A stretch of DNA of 11,538 nt from Oscillospiraceae bacterium (GCA_031261245.1 JAISKU010000025.1:1-11538), one strand, 5' to 3'. Numbered from the stretch's first letter, positions 1 to 6,524 are shown. A program made the numbers and translations. The notes: generated by a model not told the origin, from the sequence alone.

Positions 1-15
1 TTTTCCAAAAAAGAG

Positions 16-44
16 TTGAAATGCGCGCGGAAAAATGATAAAAT
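16..44 (+). promoter_or_regulatory. Sigma-70/sigma-A-type promoter for the aldehyde dehydrogenase-ptb-buk unit
   Basis: A TTGAAA -35 box at 16-21 and a TAAAAT -10 box at 39-44 are separated by 17 bases; each box differs from consensus at one position. Transcription would start near 51-52 and leave a leader of about 55 bases before the start codon at 106. The leader holds a small CCCG-GCA-CGGG hairpin at 62-72, too weak to call a regulator. This placement also argues against starting the gene at the upstream ATG near 20, which would lie inside the promoter. Confidence 0.7.
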
Positions 45-92
45 ATCGACAGTAATAAACTCCCGGCACGGGATCGACAAAATAACGCTTTT

Positions 93-97
93 GGAGG
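93..97 (+). promoter_or_regulatory. Ribosome binding site that fixes the aldehyde dehydrogenase start
   Basis: GGAGG lies eight bases upstream of the ATG at 106. The same reading frame is open further upstream to 16, but no comparable site precedes that ATG and the extra 30 residues do not resemble the family, so the start at 106 is chosen. Confidence 0.8.
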
Positions 98-105
98 TAG
101 AACAA

Positions 106-1536
106 ATGAGCGAAAAAAAGTATATCGGCGTATTTGACACGGTGGAGGAGGCGATTGACGCGGCGTTAATCGCGCAGAAGTCGCTGATGGCCAGCTACAC
201 CATCGACCAGCGCCAGACGATGATCGAGAACATCAAGAAATACGCGCTTGATAACCTCGACACCATCTGCCACAAGGAGGTCGACGAATCCGGCTACGGA
301 CGCTACGAGGATAAGCTTGAGAAAAACTGGGGAAGCTTCCTGTGGACGCCCGACACGAAGGACGTTCCGGAGACGACGTACTTCGGCTCAAAGGGCTTGA
401 CGGTTGAGTATTACGCGCCGTTCGGCCTCATCGGAGCCGTGACGCCCGTCACGAACCCGGCCTCGACGATTGTCGCGAACTCGATCTGCAACCTCGCGGT
501 CGGCAACGCGATCATCTTCAACCCGCACCCGGCCGCGCCCGACGCGGCGGCGTTCACGACCGACCTCGTAAACCGCGCGATAATCGAGGCGGGAGGCCCC
601 GCGAACCTCGTCGTCATCCCCTCGACGCCGACGATGGCGACGCTCGACACGATTATGCACCACCCGGCGATCCGTCTGCTTCTAGGCACGGGCGGCCCCG
701 CGATGGTAAAGGGCCTCATGGCCTCCGGCAAGAAGGTTATCGCGGCCGGCCCGGGCAACCCCCCGTCGCTCGTGGACGCGTCGGCGGATATTCCGTTCGC
801 GGCGCTCAACCTCACGATGAGCTCGACGTTCGACAACAACATTCTCTGCGTCGGCGAGAAAGAGGCGTTCGTCGTGGACGAGGTATTCGACGAGTTCATG
901 GTCGAGATGGGCAAGGAGATGGTTGACGAGCACAAGCAGGAGGCGGAGCGTATTCTGCGCGACGTAGTCGGCAAGAATCCCCCCACGGGAGACTACAAAT
1001 TCAAGAACGTGCTGCTGACGCCCGAACAGGTGGAGACGATCACGGAGCTCTGCCTCATTCCGCCCACGGAGCCGGAGGGCGAGTGGACGGCGAACAAGAA
1101 GTTCGTCGGCAAGGACTGCCGCGTCATCCTCGAGGCGGCCGGAATCAAGGTCGAGGGAGACCCGCGCCTCGCGTACTTTGAGGCGCCGAACGACCACCCG
1201 TTTGTGCAGACGGAGCAGATGATGCCGATTTTCCCGATCGTGCGCGTCAAGGACTTCCAGGACGGCATCGAGAAGGCCGTTTTCGCCGAGCACGGCAACG
1301 TGCACTCCGCGTCCATCTGGACGAAGGATCTGTTCCACGCCACGGAGTTCGGCAAGCGCATAAACACGACGGTCTACGTCATGAACGGACGCACGTTCGC
1401 GGCGTTCGGCCTCGGCGGACAGGGCTCCAACTCCCCGACAATCGCCACGCCGACGGGCGAGGGCGTCACGGGGCCGCAGAGCTTCGCGCGCAAGCGCCGC
1501 TTCGTCATGGCGAACGGCCAGGGATATACAATATAA
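106..1536 (+). CDS. CoA-acylating aldehyde dehydrogenase, EutE/PduP type
   Basis: The 476-residue protein belongs to the aldehyde dehydrogenase superfamily, in the branch that interconverts an aldehyde and an acyl-CoA with NAD(H). Visible family features are APFGLIGAVTP (residues 104-114), NPHP (139-142), the AGPGNPP turn (214-220), the TFDNN-x2-C motif placing the catalytic cysteine at 248, and the C-terminal PTGEG and FARKRR signature typical of EutE/PduP. The N-terminus enters the catalytic domain directly, without the amphipathic extension that sends PduP or EutE into bacterial microcompartments, and no shell genes are near. It therefore probably acts in the cytoplasm. It is the first gene before ptb and buk, which suggests oxidation of an aldehyde to acyl-CoA for ATP formation, or the reverse reaction to reoxidise NADH. 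Acetaldehyde, propionaldehyde and butyraldehyde are all possible substrates; sequence alone does not decide. Confidence 0.88.
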   Translation: MSEKKYIGVFDTVEEAIDAALIAQKSLMASYTIDQRQTMIENIKKYALDNLDTICHKEVDESGYGRYEDKLEKNWGSFLWTPDTKDVPETTYFGSKGLTVEYYAPFGLIGAVTPVTNPASTIVANSICNLAVGNAIIFNPHPAAPDAAAFTTDLVNRAIIEAGGPANLVVIPSTPTMATLDTIMHHPAIRLLLGTGGPAMVKGLMASGKKVIAAGPGNPPSLVDASADIPFAALNLTMSSTFDNNILCVGEKEAFVVDEVFDEFMVEMGKEMVDEHKQEAERILRDVVGKNPPTGDYKFKNVLLTPEQVETITELCLIPPTEPEGEWTANKKFVGKDCRVILEAAGIKVEGDPRLAYFEAPNDHPFVQTEQMMPIFPIVRVKDFQDGIEKAVFAEHGNVHSASIWTKDLFHATEFGKRINTTVYVMNGRTFAAFGLGGQGSNSPTIATPTGEGVTGPQSFARKRRFVMANGQGYTI

Positions 1537-1556
1537 CATAATTATTGGCAAGAAAG

Positions 1557-1580
1557 GCCGCCGCGAGAGCGGCGGCTTTT
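1557..1580 (+). terminator. Intrinsic terminator or attenuator between the dehydrogenase and ptb
   Basis: GCCGCCGC and GCGGCGGC form a perfect 8-bp GC stem around a GAGA tetraloop, followed by TTTT and then C. It lies 20 bases after the dehydrogenase stop and 23 bases before the ptb start. I see no convincing promoter between hairpin and ptb, so ptb-buk probably depend on read-through, making this an expression-level step-down. The short T run would make termination incomplete. Confidence 0.75.
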
Positions 1581-1603
1581 CATCATTGTAACAGGAGGCC
1601 TAT

Positions 1604-2509
1604 ATGAAAATTACAAGCTTTGCCGACCTCGCGAGCGAGGCCGCGAAAATGACGAAAAAGACGGTCGTCGCCGTCGTGCAGGCGCAGGATGAGCACACGC
1701 TCGACGCCATAGTCAACGCGAAGAGGGAGCATATCGTGGACGCGCTGTTAATCGGCGACGAGGCGAAAATCAGAGAGCTTCTCGCGCACCTCGGCGCGGA
1801 CGCGGGGGACTTTGAGATCGTTCCCGCAGCGAGTCAGGAGGAGGCGCTTAAGCTCGCGGTGGAGAATATCCACGCGGGACGCGCGTCCGCAATCATGAAG
1901 GGGAAGCTGGAGTCCGCGGACTTTCTGCGCGCCGTGGTGACGAAGGAGAACAATCTGCGCGGCGACGGGAAGCTGTCGCTCGTCGGGTTCTACGAGACCA
2001 AGGCGTACCACAAGCTGTTCGCGGTCTCCGACATGGGCATGAACATGACGCCCGACCTCGACACGAAGCGCGCGATTCTGGAGAACGCCGTCGGGCTGCT
2101 GCGCAAGCTCGGCGTCGGGACGCCGAAGGTCGCGGTGCTGTCCGAGTCGGAGAAGCCGAACGCGAAGATTCCGGCGTCGGTGGACGCGGCGGAGCTGAAA
2201 AAGCTGTACGACGCGGGGGAGATCGCGGGGTGCGTCGTCGAGGGGCCGATATCGTTCGATCTGGCGACGAGCGCGGAGGCCGCGAAGATTAAGGGGTACG
2301 ACAGTCCCGTCGCGGGCGACGCGGATCTGCTGCTCGTGCCCGATATCGTCTCCGGGAACATCTTAGTCAAGTGCCTGACCGGTATGGCGGGCGCGACGAC
2401 GGCGGGGACGATTCTCGGGGCGAAGGTTCCGGTGATAATGATGTCGCGCTCGGCGGAGGCGGCGGATAAGTTCTACGGTATAGCGCTCGCGGCTGTCGCG
2501 GCGCAGTGA
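1604..2509 (+). CDS. ptb: Phosphate butyryltransferase (PTA/PTB family)
   Basis: The 301-residue protein exchanges CoA for phosphate on butyryl-CoA (or a similar short acyl-CoA), giving the acyl phosphate used by the next gene's kinase. Length and motifs fit Ptb rather than the longer Pta: AIMKGKLES (96-104), SDMGMNMTPDLDTKRAILENA (142-162), a LSESEKPNAKIP stretch (179-190), VEGPISFD (212-219) and ADLLLVPDIVSGN (240-252). AGGAGG at 1593-1598 lies five bases before the ATG. The stop overlaps the ribosome binding site of the butyrate kinase gene, so the two are co-transcribed and probably translationally coupled. Cytoplasmic. Members of this family vary in acyl preference, so branched or unsaturated acyl-CoA use is possible. 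Confidence 0.93.
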   Translation: MKITSFADLASEAAKMTKKTVVAVVQAQDEHTLDAIVNAKREHIVDALLIGDEAKIRELLAHLGADAGDFEIVPAASQEEALKLAVENIHAGRASAIMKGKLESADFLRAVVTKENNLRGDGKLSLVGFYETKAYHKLFAVSDMGMNMTPDLDTKRAILENAVGLLRKLGVGTPKVAVLSESEKPNAKIPASVDAAELKKLYDAGEIAGCVVEGPISFDLATSAEAAKIKGYDSPVAGDADLLLVPDIVSGNILVKCLTGMAGATTAGTILGAKVPVIMMSRSAEAADKFYGIALAAVAAQ

Positions 2510-2518
2510 GGAGAGAAG

Positions 2519-3625
2519 ATGGATAAGAAATATCGCATCCTCGCCGTCAATCCCGGCTCCACCTCGACGAAAATCGCGCTGTTTGAGGACTACGACGAGG
2601 TGTTTTCGGAGAACATCAACCACTCGGCGGAGGATTTGAAGTCGTTTAATGAGATTCAGGATCAGCTCGGCTACCGCGCGGAGACGGTCGAGCAGACCGT
2701 GTTGTCCAAGGGGTGCAAAATGGAGGACGTGGACGTGTTCGTCGGGCGCGGCGGCGGTCTGCTGCCGCTTATCGGCGGGACGTACAGGGTGACGCCGCTG
2801 CTTGTTGACCACGCGTCGCGCGGCATGACGGGGCAGCACCCGGCGCAGCTCGCGAGCCAGATTTGCAGGAAGTTCGCGGACAAGTACGGCAAGGAGGCGT
2901 TCGTTGTGAACCCGCCGGACGTGGACGAGTTCGACGAGGTGTCGCGCGTCGCGGGGCTGAAGGACGTGTACCGCGAGAGCCACATTCACGCGCTCAACCA
3001 GAAGGAGATCGCGATACGCTTCTGCGCGGCGCGCGGGCTGAAGTACGAGGACGTGAACCTCGTGATCTGCCACCTCGGCGGCGGAATCTCCGTCACGGCG
3101 CACAAAAAGGGGCGCATGATAGACTCGAACGACATAATCAAGGGCTCCGGCCCGATGACGCCGACGCGCGCGGGCGATCTGCCGTACGCGAAGGTGCTCG
3201 ACCTCGCGTACTCGGGCGAGTACACGAAAAAGCAGCTCACCGACCGCCTGAACAAGAACGGCGGACTTACGGATATCTTCGGCACCGCCGACGTGCGGGA
3301 CGTGATGAAGCTCGCGGAGCAGGGGAGTCACCACGCGCAGATAGTCTATGAGGGGCTTATCCTCCAGAACGCGAAGTACGCGGGCGCGATGGCCGTCGCG
3401 CTGAAGGGGAAGGTGGACGCGATTATCCTCACGGGCGGCATCTCGCACAGCGCGGACTTCACGGGGAAGATGAAGGAGTACCTGTCGTGGATTGCGGAGG
3501 TCGTCGTGATGGCGGGTGAGTTTGAGCTCGAGGCGCTCGGCGCCGGCGCGCTGCGCGTTCTGCGCGGCGAGGAGCAGGCGCGGGAGTACACGGGCGTCCC
3601 GGTGTGGGACGGGTTCGGGGAATAG
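2519..3625 (+). CDS. buk: Butyrate kinase (acetate kinase/ASKHA fold)
   Basis: The 368-residue protein transfers phosphate from butyryl phosphate to ADP, giving butyrate and ATP: the substrate-level phosphorylation step of the Ptb-Buk route. It shows the N-terminal phosphate loop LAVNPGSTSTK (8-18), FVGRGGGL (74-81), TGQHPAQLAS (104-113), the central glycine loop CHLGGGISV (184-192) and the adenosine-site segment LTGGISHS (304-311), in the order expected for Buk. Length is slightly above the usual ~355. GAGGAG at 2508-2513 overlaps the ptb stop and sits five bases before the ATG. A strong terminator follows 11 bases after the stop. The C-terminal ten residues or so (after EEQAREYTG) look like a short lineage-specific tail. 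Confusion with acetate kinase is unlikely given length and the ptb partner. Confidence 0.94.
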   Translation: MDKKYRILAVNPGSTSTKIALFEDYDEVFSENINHSAEDLKSFNEIQDQLGYRAETVEQTVLSKGCKMEDVDVFVGRGGGLLPLIGGTYRVTPLLVDHASRGMTGQHPAQLASQICRKFADKYGKEAFVVNPPDVDEFDEVSRVAGLKDVYRESHIHALNQKEIAIRFCAARGLKYEDVNLVICHLGGGISVTAHKKGRMIDSNDIIKGSGPMTPTRAGDLPYAKVLDLAYSGEYTKKQLTDRLNKNGGLTDIFGTADVRDVMKLAEQGSHHAQIVYEGLILQNAKYAGAMAVALKGKVDAIILTGGISHSADFTGKMKEYLSWIAEVVVMAGEFELEALGAGALRVLRGEEQAREYTGVPVWDGFGE

Positions 3626-3635
3626 AACGCAATAC

Positions 3636-3668
3636 AAAAAAGAGACTGCAAGGCAGTCTCTTTTTTTT
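3636..3668. terminator. Bidirectional intrinsic terminator between buk and the portal-like gene
   Basis: AAAAAGAGACTGC... at 3636-3649 pairs with GCAGTCTCTTTTT at 3653-3666, a 14-bp stem with a three-base AAG loop, ending in eight T on the plus strand and preceded by an A run that acts as the T run on the minus strand. It serves buk (plus) and can also stop transcripts of the convergent portal-like gene (minus). Confidence 0.9.
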
Positions 3669-3680
3669 GTGGGTGGGCGT

Positions 3681-3715
3681 GTAGGGAACGGCGGGCGATT
3701 GATAATCGCCCCTAC
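3681..3715. repeat. Short palindromic intergenic repeat, copy R1
   Basis: The 35-base element begins GTAGGG and ends CCCTAC, and contains an inner stem GGGCGATT/AATCGCCC (3693-3700 and 3704-3711). Its last 26 bases (3690-3715) are identical to 6499-6524. It covers the stop codon of the portal-like gene: the TAG at 3714-3712 is part of the repeat's GTAGGGG end. No clear target-site duplication is seen. Confidence 0.75.
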
Positions 3716-5181
3716 AGGGACGCGGGGGATTTGATTTTTTCGAGAAGCTCGCGTTTGGCGGGGATGTAGCCGTCGGGGACGCGCTCTAAGTAATCCTCGA
3801 AGCTGATTTTGCCGCGCACGAGCAGGTTGTCGAGCGTGTTCATCGAGGCGAGCTCCGACCAGTACGCCGACGCGCCGACGTCGAGCTTCAGCGACAGCTC
3901 AAACCCGCCGAGGCGCTCAAAATCGAAGTGCTTGTCGCCGAACGCGCGCTCTCCGTAGTACGCGCGCATGAAGTCGATGTAGATGCGGCCGAGGTCCTCG
4001 AGCGCCTGATAGAGGTTCGCGCGCGTCAGCTCGTTCGGCACGGCGGAGGCCTTTTGCAGCGCGATTATCGCCGAGGTGTTGTCGGGACGCACTTCGCCGA
4101 GCGCCGCGGGCGTCGCGCCGAGGAACGTCTGCGTGTAGCTGATGGCGGCGTCGATGAACTGCGCGATCTGCGGGGAGACGTGCGCCGGGTCGATTATGCG
4201 CGCCGCGCCGGTCACGTCGCCGCCGAGGACGGGAATCGCCGCGCCGACGCGGTTGTCCCACTTCGCGATGCGCGCGCGGTCGTAGACGACCTTGGGATAC
4301 GCCGTCGTCATGAGGGAGATCATGCTCATCGCGAAGAGCTTGTTCACGAACACCTGATTCGGGATCAGCCCCGTAATCATCGCCTGGCCGTGGTAGGAGT
4401 TGCGGATGTAGTCCCACGGCAGCCAGATGAGCGGGTAGAGCGCGAGACCCGTGTCCCACGGTGAGCGGAGCATGACGCCCTTTGCGGATTCGCAGCACCA
4501 GACGGTTCGCGTCTGCGCGTCCTTCCACAGGCGCATGAGCACGGTGACGCGCGCGTCGTCCTCGCGCAGCTCGCGCGGGAGCAGCTCCGCGTCGGAATCG
4601 GGCAGGACGAGCGCGGGATCCGCGCCGTTTTGCAGCGCGGTTTCGCGGGCGTCGCCAATCATCACGCGGTGGGAGACGATAATGTACGGCTGCTCCTGCA
4701 CGTGGCGGGAGTTGACGTTGCCGAAGAAGACGCGCGAGTTCTCCACCACCTCCGTCGTGACGGCGCCCTGACGGCCCGCGCCGTTCGGCCTGTCGGCGTC
4801 CCAGCGGACGAAGAGGCAGCCGTCGCCGTCAACGGCGGAGTTGCGCAGCAGCTCGCGTATCAGCGCGTGGAGGCTGTTCGTCTCGAATATCGCGTCGAGC
4901 TCCGAATTTACCGCCGCGACAGCGCCGTCGGGCGCCGTGCCGAGCGCGGAGGCCGTGATTTTCGCCGAGGAGGACGTGAGGCCCGCGACGGTGAACAGCA
5001 CGGCGCGCTTGAGGAAGTTGAACACGGGCGTCGGGAGCCCGTTTGAGCGCACGCCCTCCCACTGCTTGCCGACGAAAAAGTTCTCGTTGTTGCGCACGGT
5101 GTCGAACAGGCCGAGCTCGCGCTTGTAGTCGAGGCCGCGCCTGTACTCGAGGTAGACGGACGCTTCGGTGAGCTTTCTCAT
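3712..5181 (-). CDS. Orphan phage portal-like protein
   Basis: The 489-residue protein resembles tailed-phage portal proteins, the dodecameric ring through which DNA enters the capsid. The clearest signal is the N-terminal block NFFVGKQWEG with NGLPTPVFNFLKR (residues 34-59), typical of portals from phages of Gram-positive hosts; PWDYIRNSYHGQAMI and the later QALEDLGRIYIDFMRAYYGERA region fit the clip/stem and helical parts. No terminase, protease, capsid, tail or integrase gene accompanies it. Its ATG overlaps the stop of the small membrane-protein gene upstream (ATGA), indicating coupling. Base composition looks like the neighbours, so it is not an obvious recent arrival, and the frame is intact. 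The stop codon is supplied by repeat R1, so the original C-terminus may have been longer. It could be a prophage relic kept by chance, part of a degraded satellite, or a domesticated gene; I cannot tell which. Confidence 0.75.
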   Translation of the reverse strand: MRKLTEASVYLEYRRGLDYKRELGLFDTVRNNENFFVGKQWEGVRSNGLPTPVFNFLKRAVLFTVAGLTSSSAKITASALGTAPDGAVAAVNSELDAIFETNSLHALIRELLRNSAVDGDGCLFVRWDADRPNGAGRQGAVTTEVVENSRVFFGNVNSRHVQEQPYIIVSHRVMIGDARETALQNGADPALVLPDSDAELLPRELREDDARVTVLMRLWKDAQTRTVWCCESAKGVMLRSPWDTGLALYPLIWLPWDYIRNSYHGQAMITGLIPNQVFVNKLFAMSMISLMTTAYPKVVYDRARIAKWDNRVGAAIPVLGGDVTGAARIIDPAHVSPQIAQFIDAAISYTQTFLGATPAALGEVRPDNTSAIIALQKASAVPNELTRANLYQALEDLGRIYIDFMRAYYGERAFGDKHFDFERLGGFELSLKLDVGASAYWSELASMNTLDNLLVRGKISFEDYLERVPDGYIPAKRELLEKIKSPASL

Positions 5182-5411
5182 TTCGCGCAGCCCTCCTCCT
5201 CGTCAGGTGGCAGCGCGTAGCCCATGATGCTCGCGATCGCCTCGGAAAAGCGGCGCTCCTCCGCCTCGGATTTTTCGGACAGCGCGACGTTCGGCGCGTC
5301 GCCGCGGCGCGCGCGCGCCTCGAGCCGCGCGATGCGGCGGTCAAGCGTGACGGCGAACGCGATGAGCGCGAGGTACAGGATATCCGTCAGAATGATGGCT
5401 ATCAGTTCCAT
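5178..5411 (-). CDS. Small single-span membrane protein, coupled to the portal-like gene
   Basis: The 77-residue protein is not one I recognise. Residues 2-22 form one hydrophobic membrane segment, followed at once by an arginine-rich stretch (DRRIARLEARARRGD), predicting an N-out, C-in bitopic protein. The rest is charged and probably helical, with an acidic tail (PPDEEEG). The chosen ATG has AAGGAG eight bases upstream (5420-5425) and a strong promoter behind it; a longer frame reaching 5486 would begin upstream of that promoter and run through it, and is rejected. The stop overlaps the portal-like ATG by the ATGA arrangement. A phage gene in this position would usually be terminase; this is not. 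A holin-like or membrane-anchor role for the portal-like protein is conceivable but unsupported. Confidence 0.72.
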   Translation of the reverse strand: MELIAIILTDILYLALIAFAVTLDRRIARLEARARRGDAPNVALSEKSEAEERRFSEAIASIMGYALPPDEEEGCAK

Positions 5412-5445
5412 GATTTTTGCTCCTTTCGGTATTGTTGTGCCGCTG

Positions 5446-5473
5446 AATATACCGAGGGGGCGCGGTTTGTCAA
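5446..5473 (-). promoter_or_regulatory. Strong sigma-70/sigma-A-type promoter for the membrane-protein/portal unit
   Basis: On the minus strand a perfect TTGACA (5473-5468) and TATATT (5451-5446) are separated by 16 bases. Transcription would begin near 5439, giving a leader of about 28 bases that contains the AAGGAG site. It lies just after the terminator that ends the SDR transcript, so the unit is independent of the genes upstream. Confidence 0.75.
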
Positions 5474-5484
5474 GTGGAAGGTAC

Positions 5485-5520
5485 AAAAAACCCCCCGAAC
5501 CGGAGTTCGGGGGGTTTTTT
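5485..5520. terminator. Perfect 16-bp-stem bidirectional terminator after the SDR gene
   Basis: AAAAAACCCCCCGAAC (5485-5500) pairs without mismatch with GTTCGGGGGGTTTTTT (5505-5520) around a CGGA loop. It starts 13 bases after the SDR stop on the minus strand and works equally well in both directions. It separates the SDR transcript from the promoter of the membrane-protein/portal unit. Confidence 0.92.
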
Positions 5521-5533
5521 ATGTAGCGGTTTT

Positions 5534-6334
5534 TTAGCCGATTGCGGTGAGGCCGCCGTCGGGGTAGAGGATGTTGCCCGTCATGAAGTCGGACGCGGGT
5601 GCGGAGAGGAATACCGCCGTGCCGACGATGTCCTCCGGCTCGCCCATCTTGCGCATGGGGTTGCCGTCGCCCTGCTGTTTCAGATACTGCTCTATCGTGA
5701 CGCCCGCCTCGGCCGCGCGCTTCTCAAACACGCTGACCATCATCGGCGTCGCCGTGATGTTCGGGCCGATGGCGTTGACCGTCACGCCGAACGGGCCGAA
5801 CTCGCTCGCGAGCTGCTTTGTGAGCATGTCAACTGCGCCCTTTGTCGTGCAGTAGCCGGCGTTGCCGGTGCCCTTTGTGGCGATTTTGCCGCGCACGGAG
5901 GACAGGTTGACGATCTTGCCGTAGCCGTTCTCCTTGAAGTGGCGGCCGAAGTGCTTCGCGGCGATCATGAAGCTCGTCACGTTCGCGTCGAGCATCTGGC
6001 GGAACACGTCGATGTCGAAATCGAGCGCGTCCTGCTTCTTGTTGAAGCCCTGTGCGTTCACGAGAATCGTGACCTTGCCGAGCTTCGCGGCGGCTGTCTT
6101 GACGAGCGCCTCGACGTCAGCCTCGACGGAGGCGTCGCCCGCGGCGTACTCGACGGTCTTGCCGGTGGCGGCCTGGAGCTCCGCCTGAGCCTTTTTCAGG
6201 GAATCCTCCTTGCGGGAGGAGATGAGCACGTTCGCGCCCGCCTCAATGAGACCCTGCGCGATAGCCTGCCCGAGGCCGCCCGCCCCGCCGATGACGACGG
6301 CGCCCTTGCCTGTGAGATCAAAAAGATTTGCCAT
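5534..6334 (-). CDS. Short-chain dehydrogenase/reductase; candidate phloroglucinol reductase
   Basis: The 266-residue classical SDR has a Rossmann nucleotide loop GGAGGLG (16-22) and the catalytic tetrad N118, S146, Y161 and K165 (YCTTK). General similarity is to the gluconate 5-dehydrogenase/3-oxoacyl reductase-like group. Three family motifs deviate: isoleucine replaces the usual Thr before the glycine loop, the NNAG motif reads VNAQG (92-96), and the usual PG after the active site reads GPN (190-192). The ATG at 6334 has AAAGGAG eight bases upstream; the ATG at 6352 overlaps that site and is rejected. Basic R41 after the second strand fits NADP(H) preference weakly. Phloroglucinol reductase is an SDR, and a transhydroxylase lies in the same orientation two genes upstream, so reduction of phloroglucinol to dihydrophloroglucinol is a good hypothesis. 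Alternatives are 3-hydroxy-5-oxohexanoate dehydrogenase, acetoacetyl-CoA reductase or a sugar-acid dehydrogenase. Confidence 0.85.
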   Translation of the reverse strand: MANLFDLTGKGAVVIGGAGGLGQAIAQGLIEAGANVLISSRKEDSLKKAQAELQAATGKTVEYAAGDASVEADVEALVKTAAAKLGKVTILVNAQGFNKKQDALDFDIDVFRQMLDANVTSFMIAAKHFGRHFKENGYGKIVNLSSVRGKIATKGTGNAGYCTTKGAVDMLTKQLASEFGPFGVTVNAIGPNITATPMMVSVFEKRAAEAGVTIEQYLKQQGDGNPMRKMGEPEDIVGTAVFLSAPASDFMTGNILYPDGGLTAIG

Positions 6335-6394
6335 TATAAAAACTCCTTTCAAAATAGAATACTGTTTTTATTGCCGAATGTTGCGGATTAGGTC

Positions 6395-6524
6395 GTAGGG
6401 GCGATTAGTAATCGCCCGAAAAACAGACCGTAATGAGCGGGCGATTGATACCCCTCGGGGCACAGGTAATCGCCTATACAGAAGAATACAAACAAACCGG
6501 CGGGCGATTGATAATCGCCCCTAC
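6395..6524. repeat. 130-bp element with 23-bp inverted ends, MITE-like
   Basis: The left end GTAGGGGCGATTAGTAATCGCCC (copy R2, 6395-6417; the 23 bases read as one unit) and the right end (copy R4, 6502-6524) are inverted copies with about 21 of 23 positions matching; each is itself a hairpin. R4 with its 5' flank (6499-6524) is identical over 26 bases to copy R1 at 3690-3715. A third, split copy lies inside. There is no coding capacity and no obvious target-site duplication. It fills most of the 216-base gap between the thiolase and SDR genes, and the R4 hairpin starts 26 bases after the thiolase stop, so it may affect read-through or mRNA decay. Confidence 0.6.
6439..6480. repeat. Interrupted copy R3 of the palindromic repeat
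   Basis: GGGCGATTGATA (6439-6450) and TAATCGCCTATACA (6467-6480) are the two halves of the repeat found at 3693-3715 and 6502-6524, separated by 16 extra bases (6451-6466) that contain CCCCTCGGGG. The halves still pair (GGCGATT with AATCGCC), so it forms a longer-loop hairpin. Confidence 0.55.

Noticed and set aside
16..105. N-terminal extension of the aldehyde dehydrogenase as a microcompartment targeting peptide
   Set aside because: The stretch overlaps a good promoter, its ATG lacks a ribosome binding site, and the residues do not form the amphipathic helix expected; the start at 106 has GGAGG at proper distance.
2363..3637. 424-residue open frame on the minus strand
   Set aside because: Antisense to buk, with highly biased Arg/His/Val composition and no family signal.
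3712..5473. Complete prophage
   Set aside because: Only a portal-like gene and one small membrane protein are present; there is no terminase, capsid, tail, lysis or integrase gene and no attachment-site duplication was seen.
5474..6391. 305-residue open frame on the plus strand
   Set aside because: It begins before the bidirectional terminator, runs through it and lies antisense to the SDR gene; low-complexity composition.
6335..6400. Promoter for the SDR gene
   Set aside because: A TATTCT-like -10 can be picked on the minus strand, but no acceptable -35 lies at 16-18 bases, so it is not reported as a feature.
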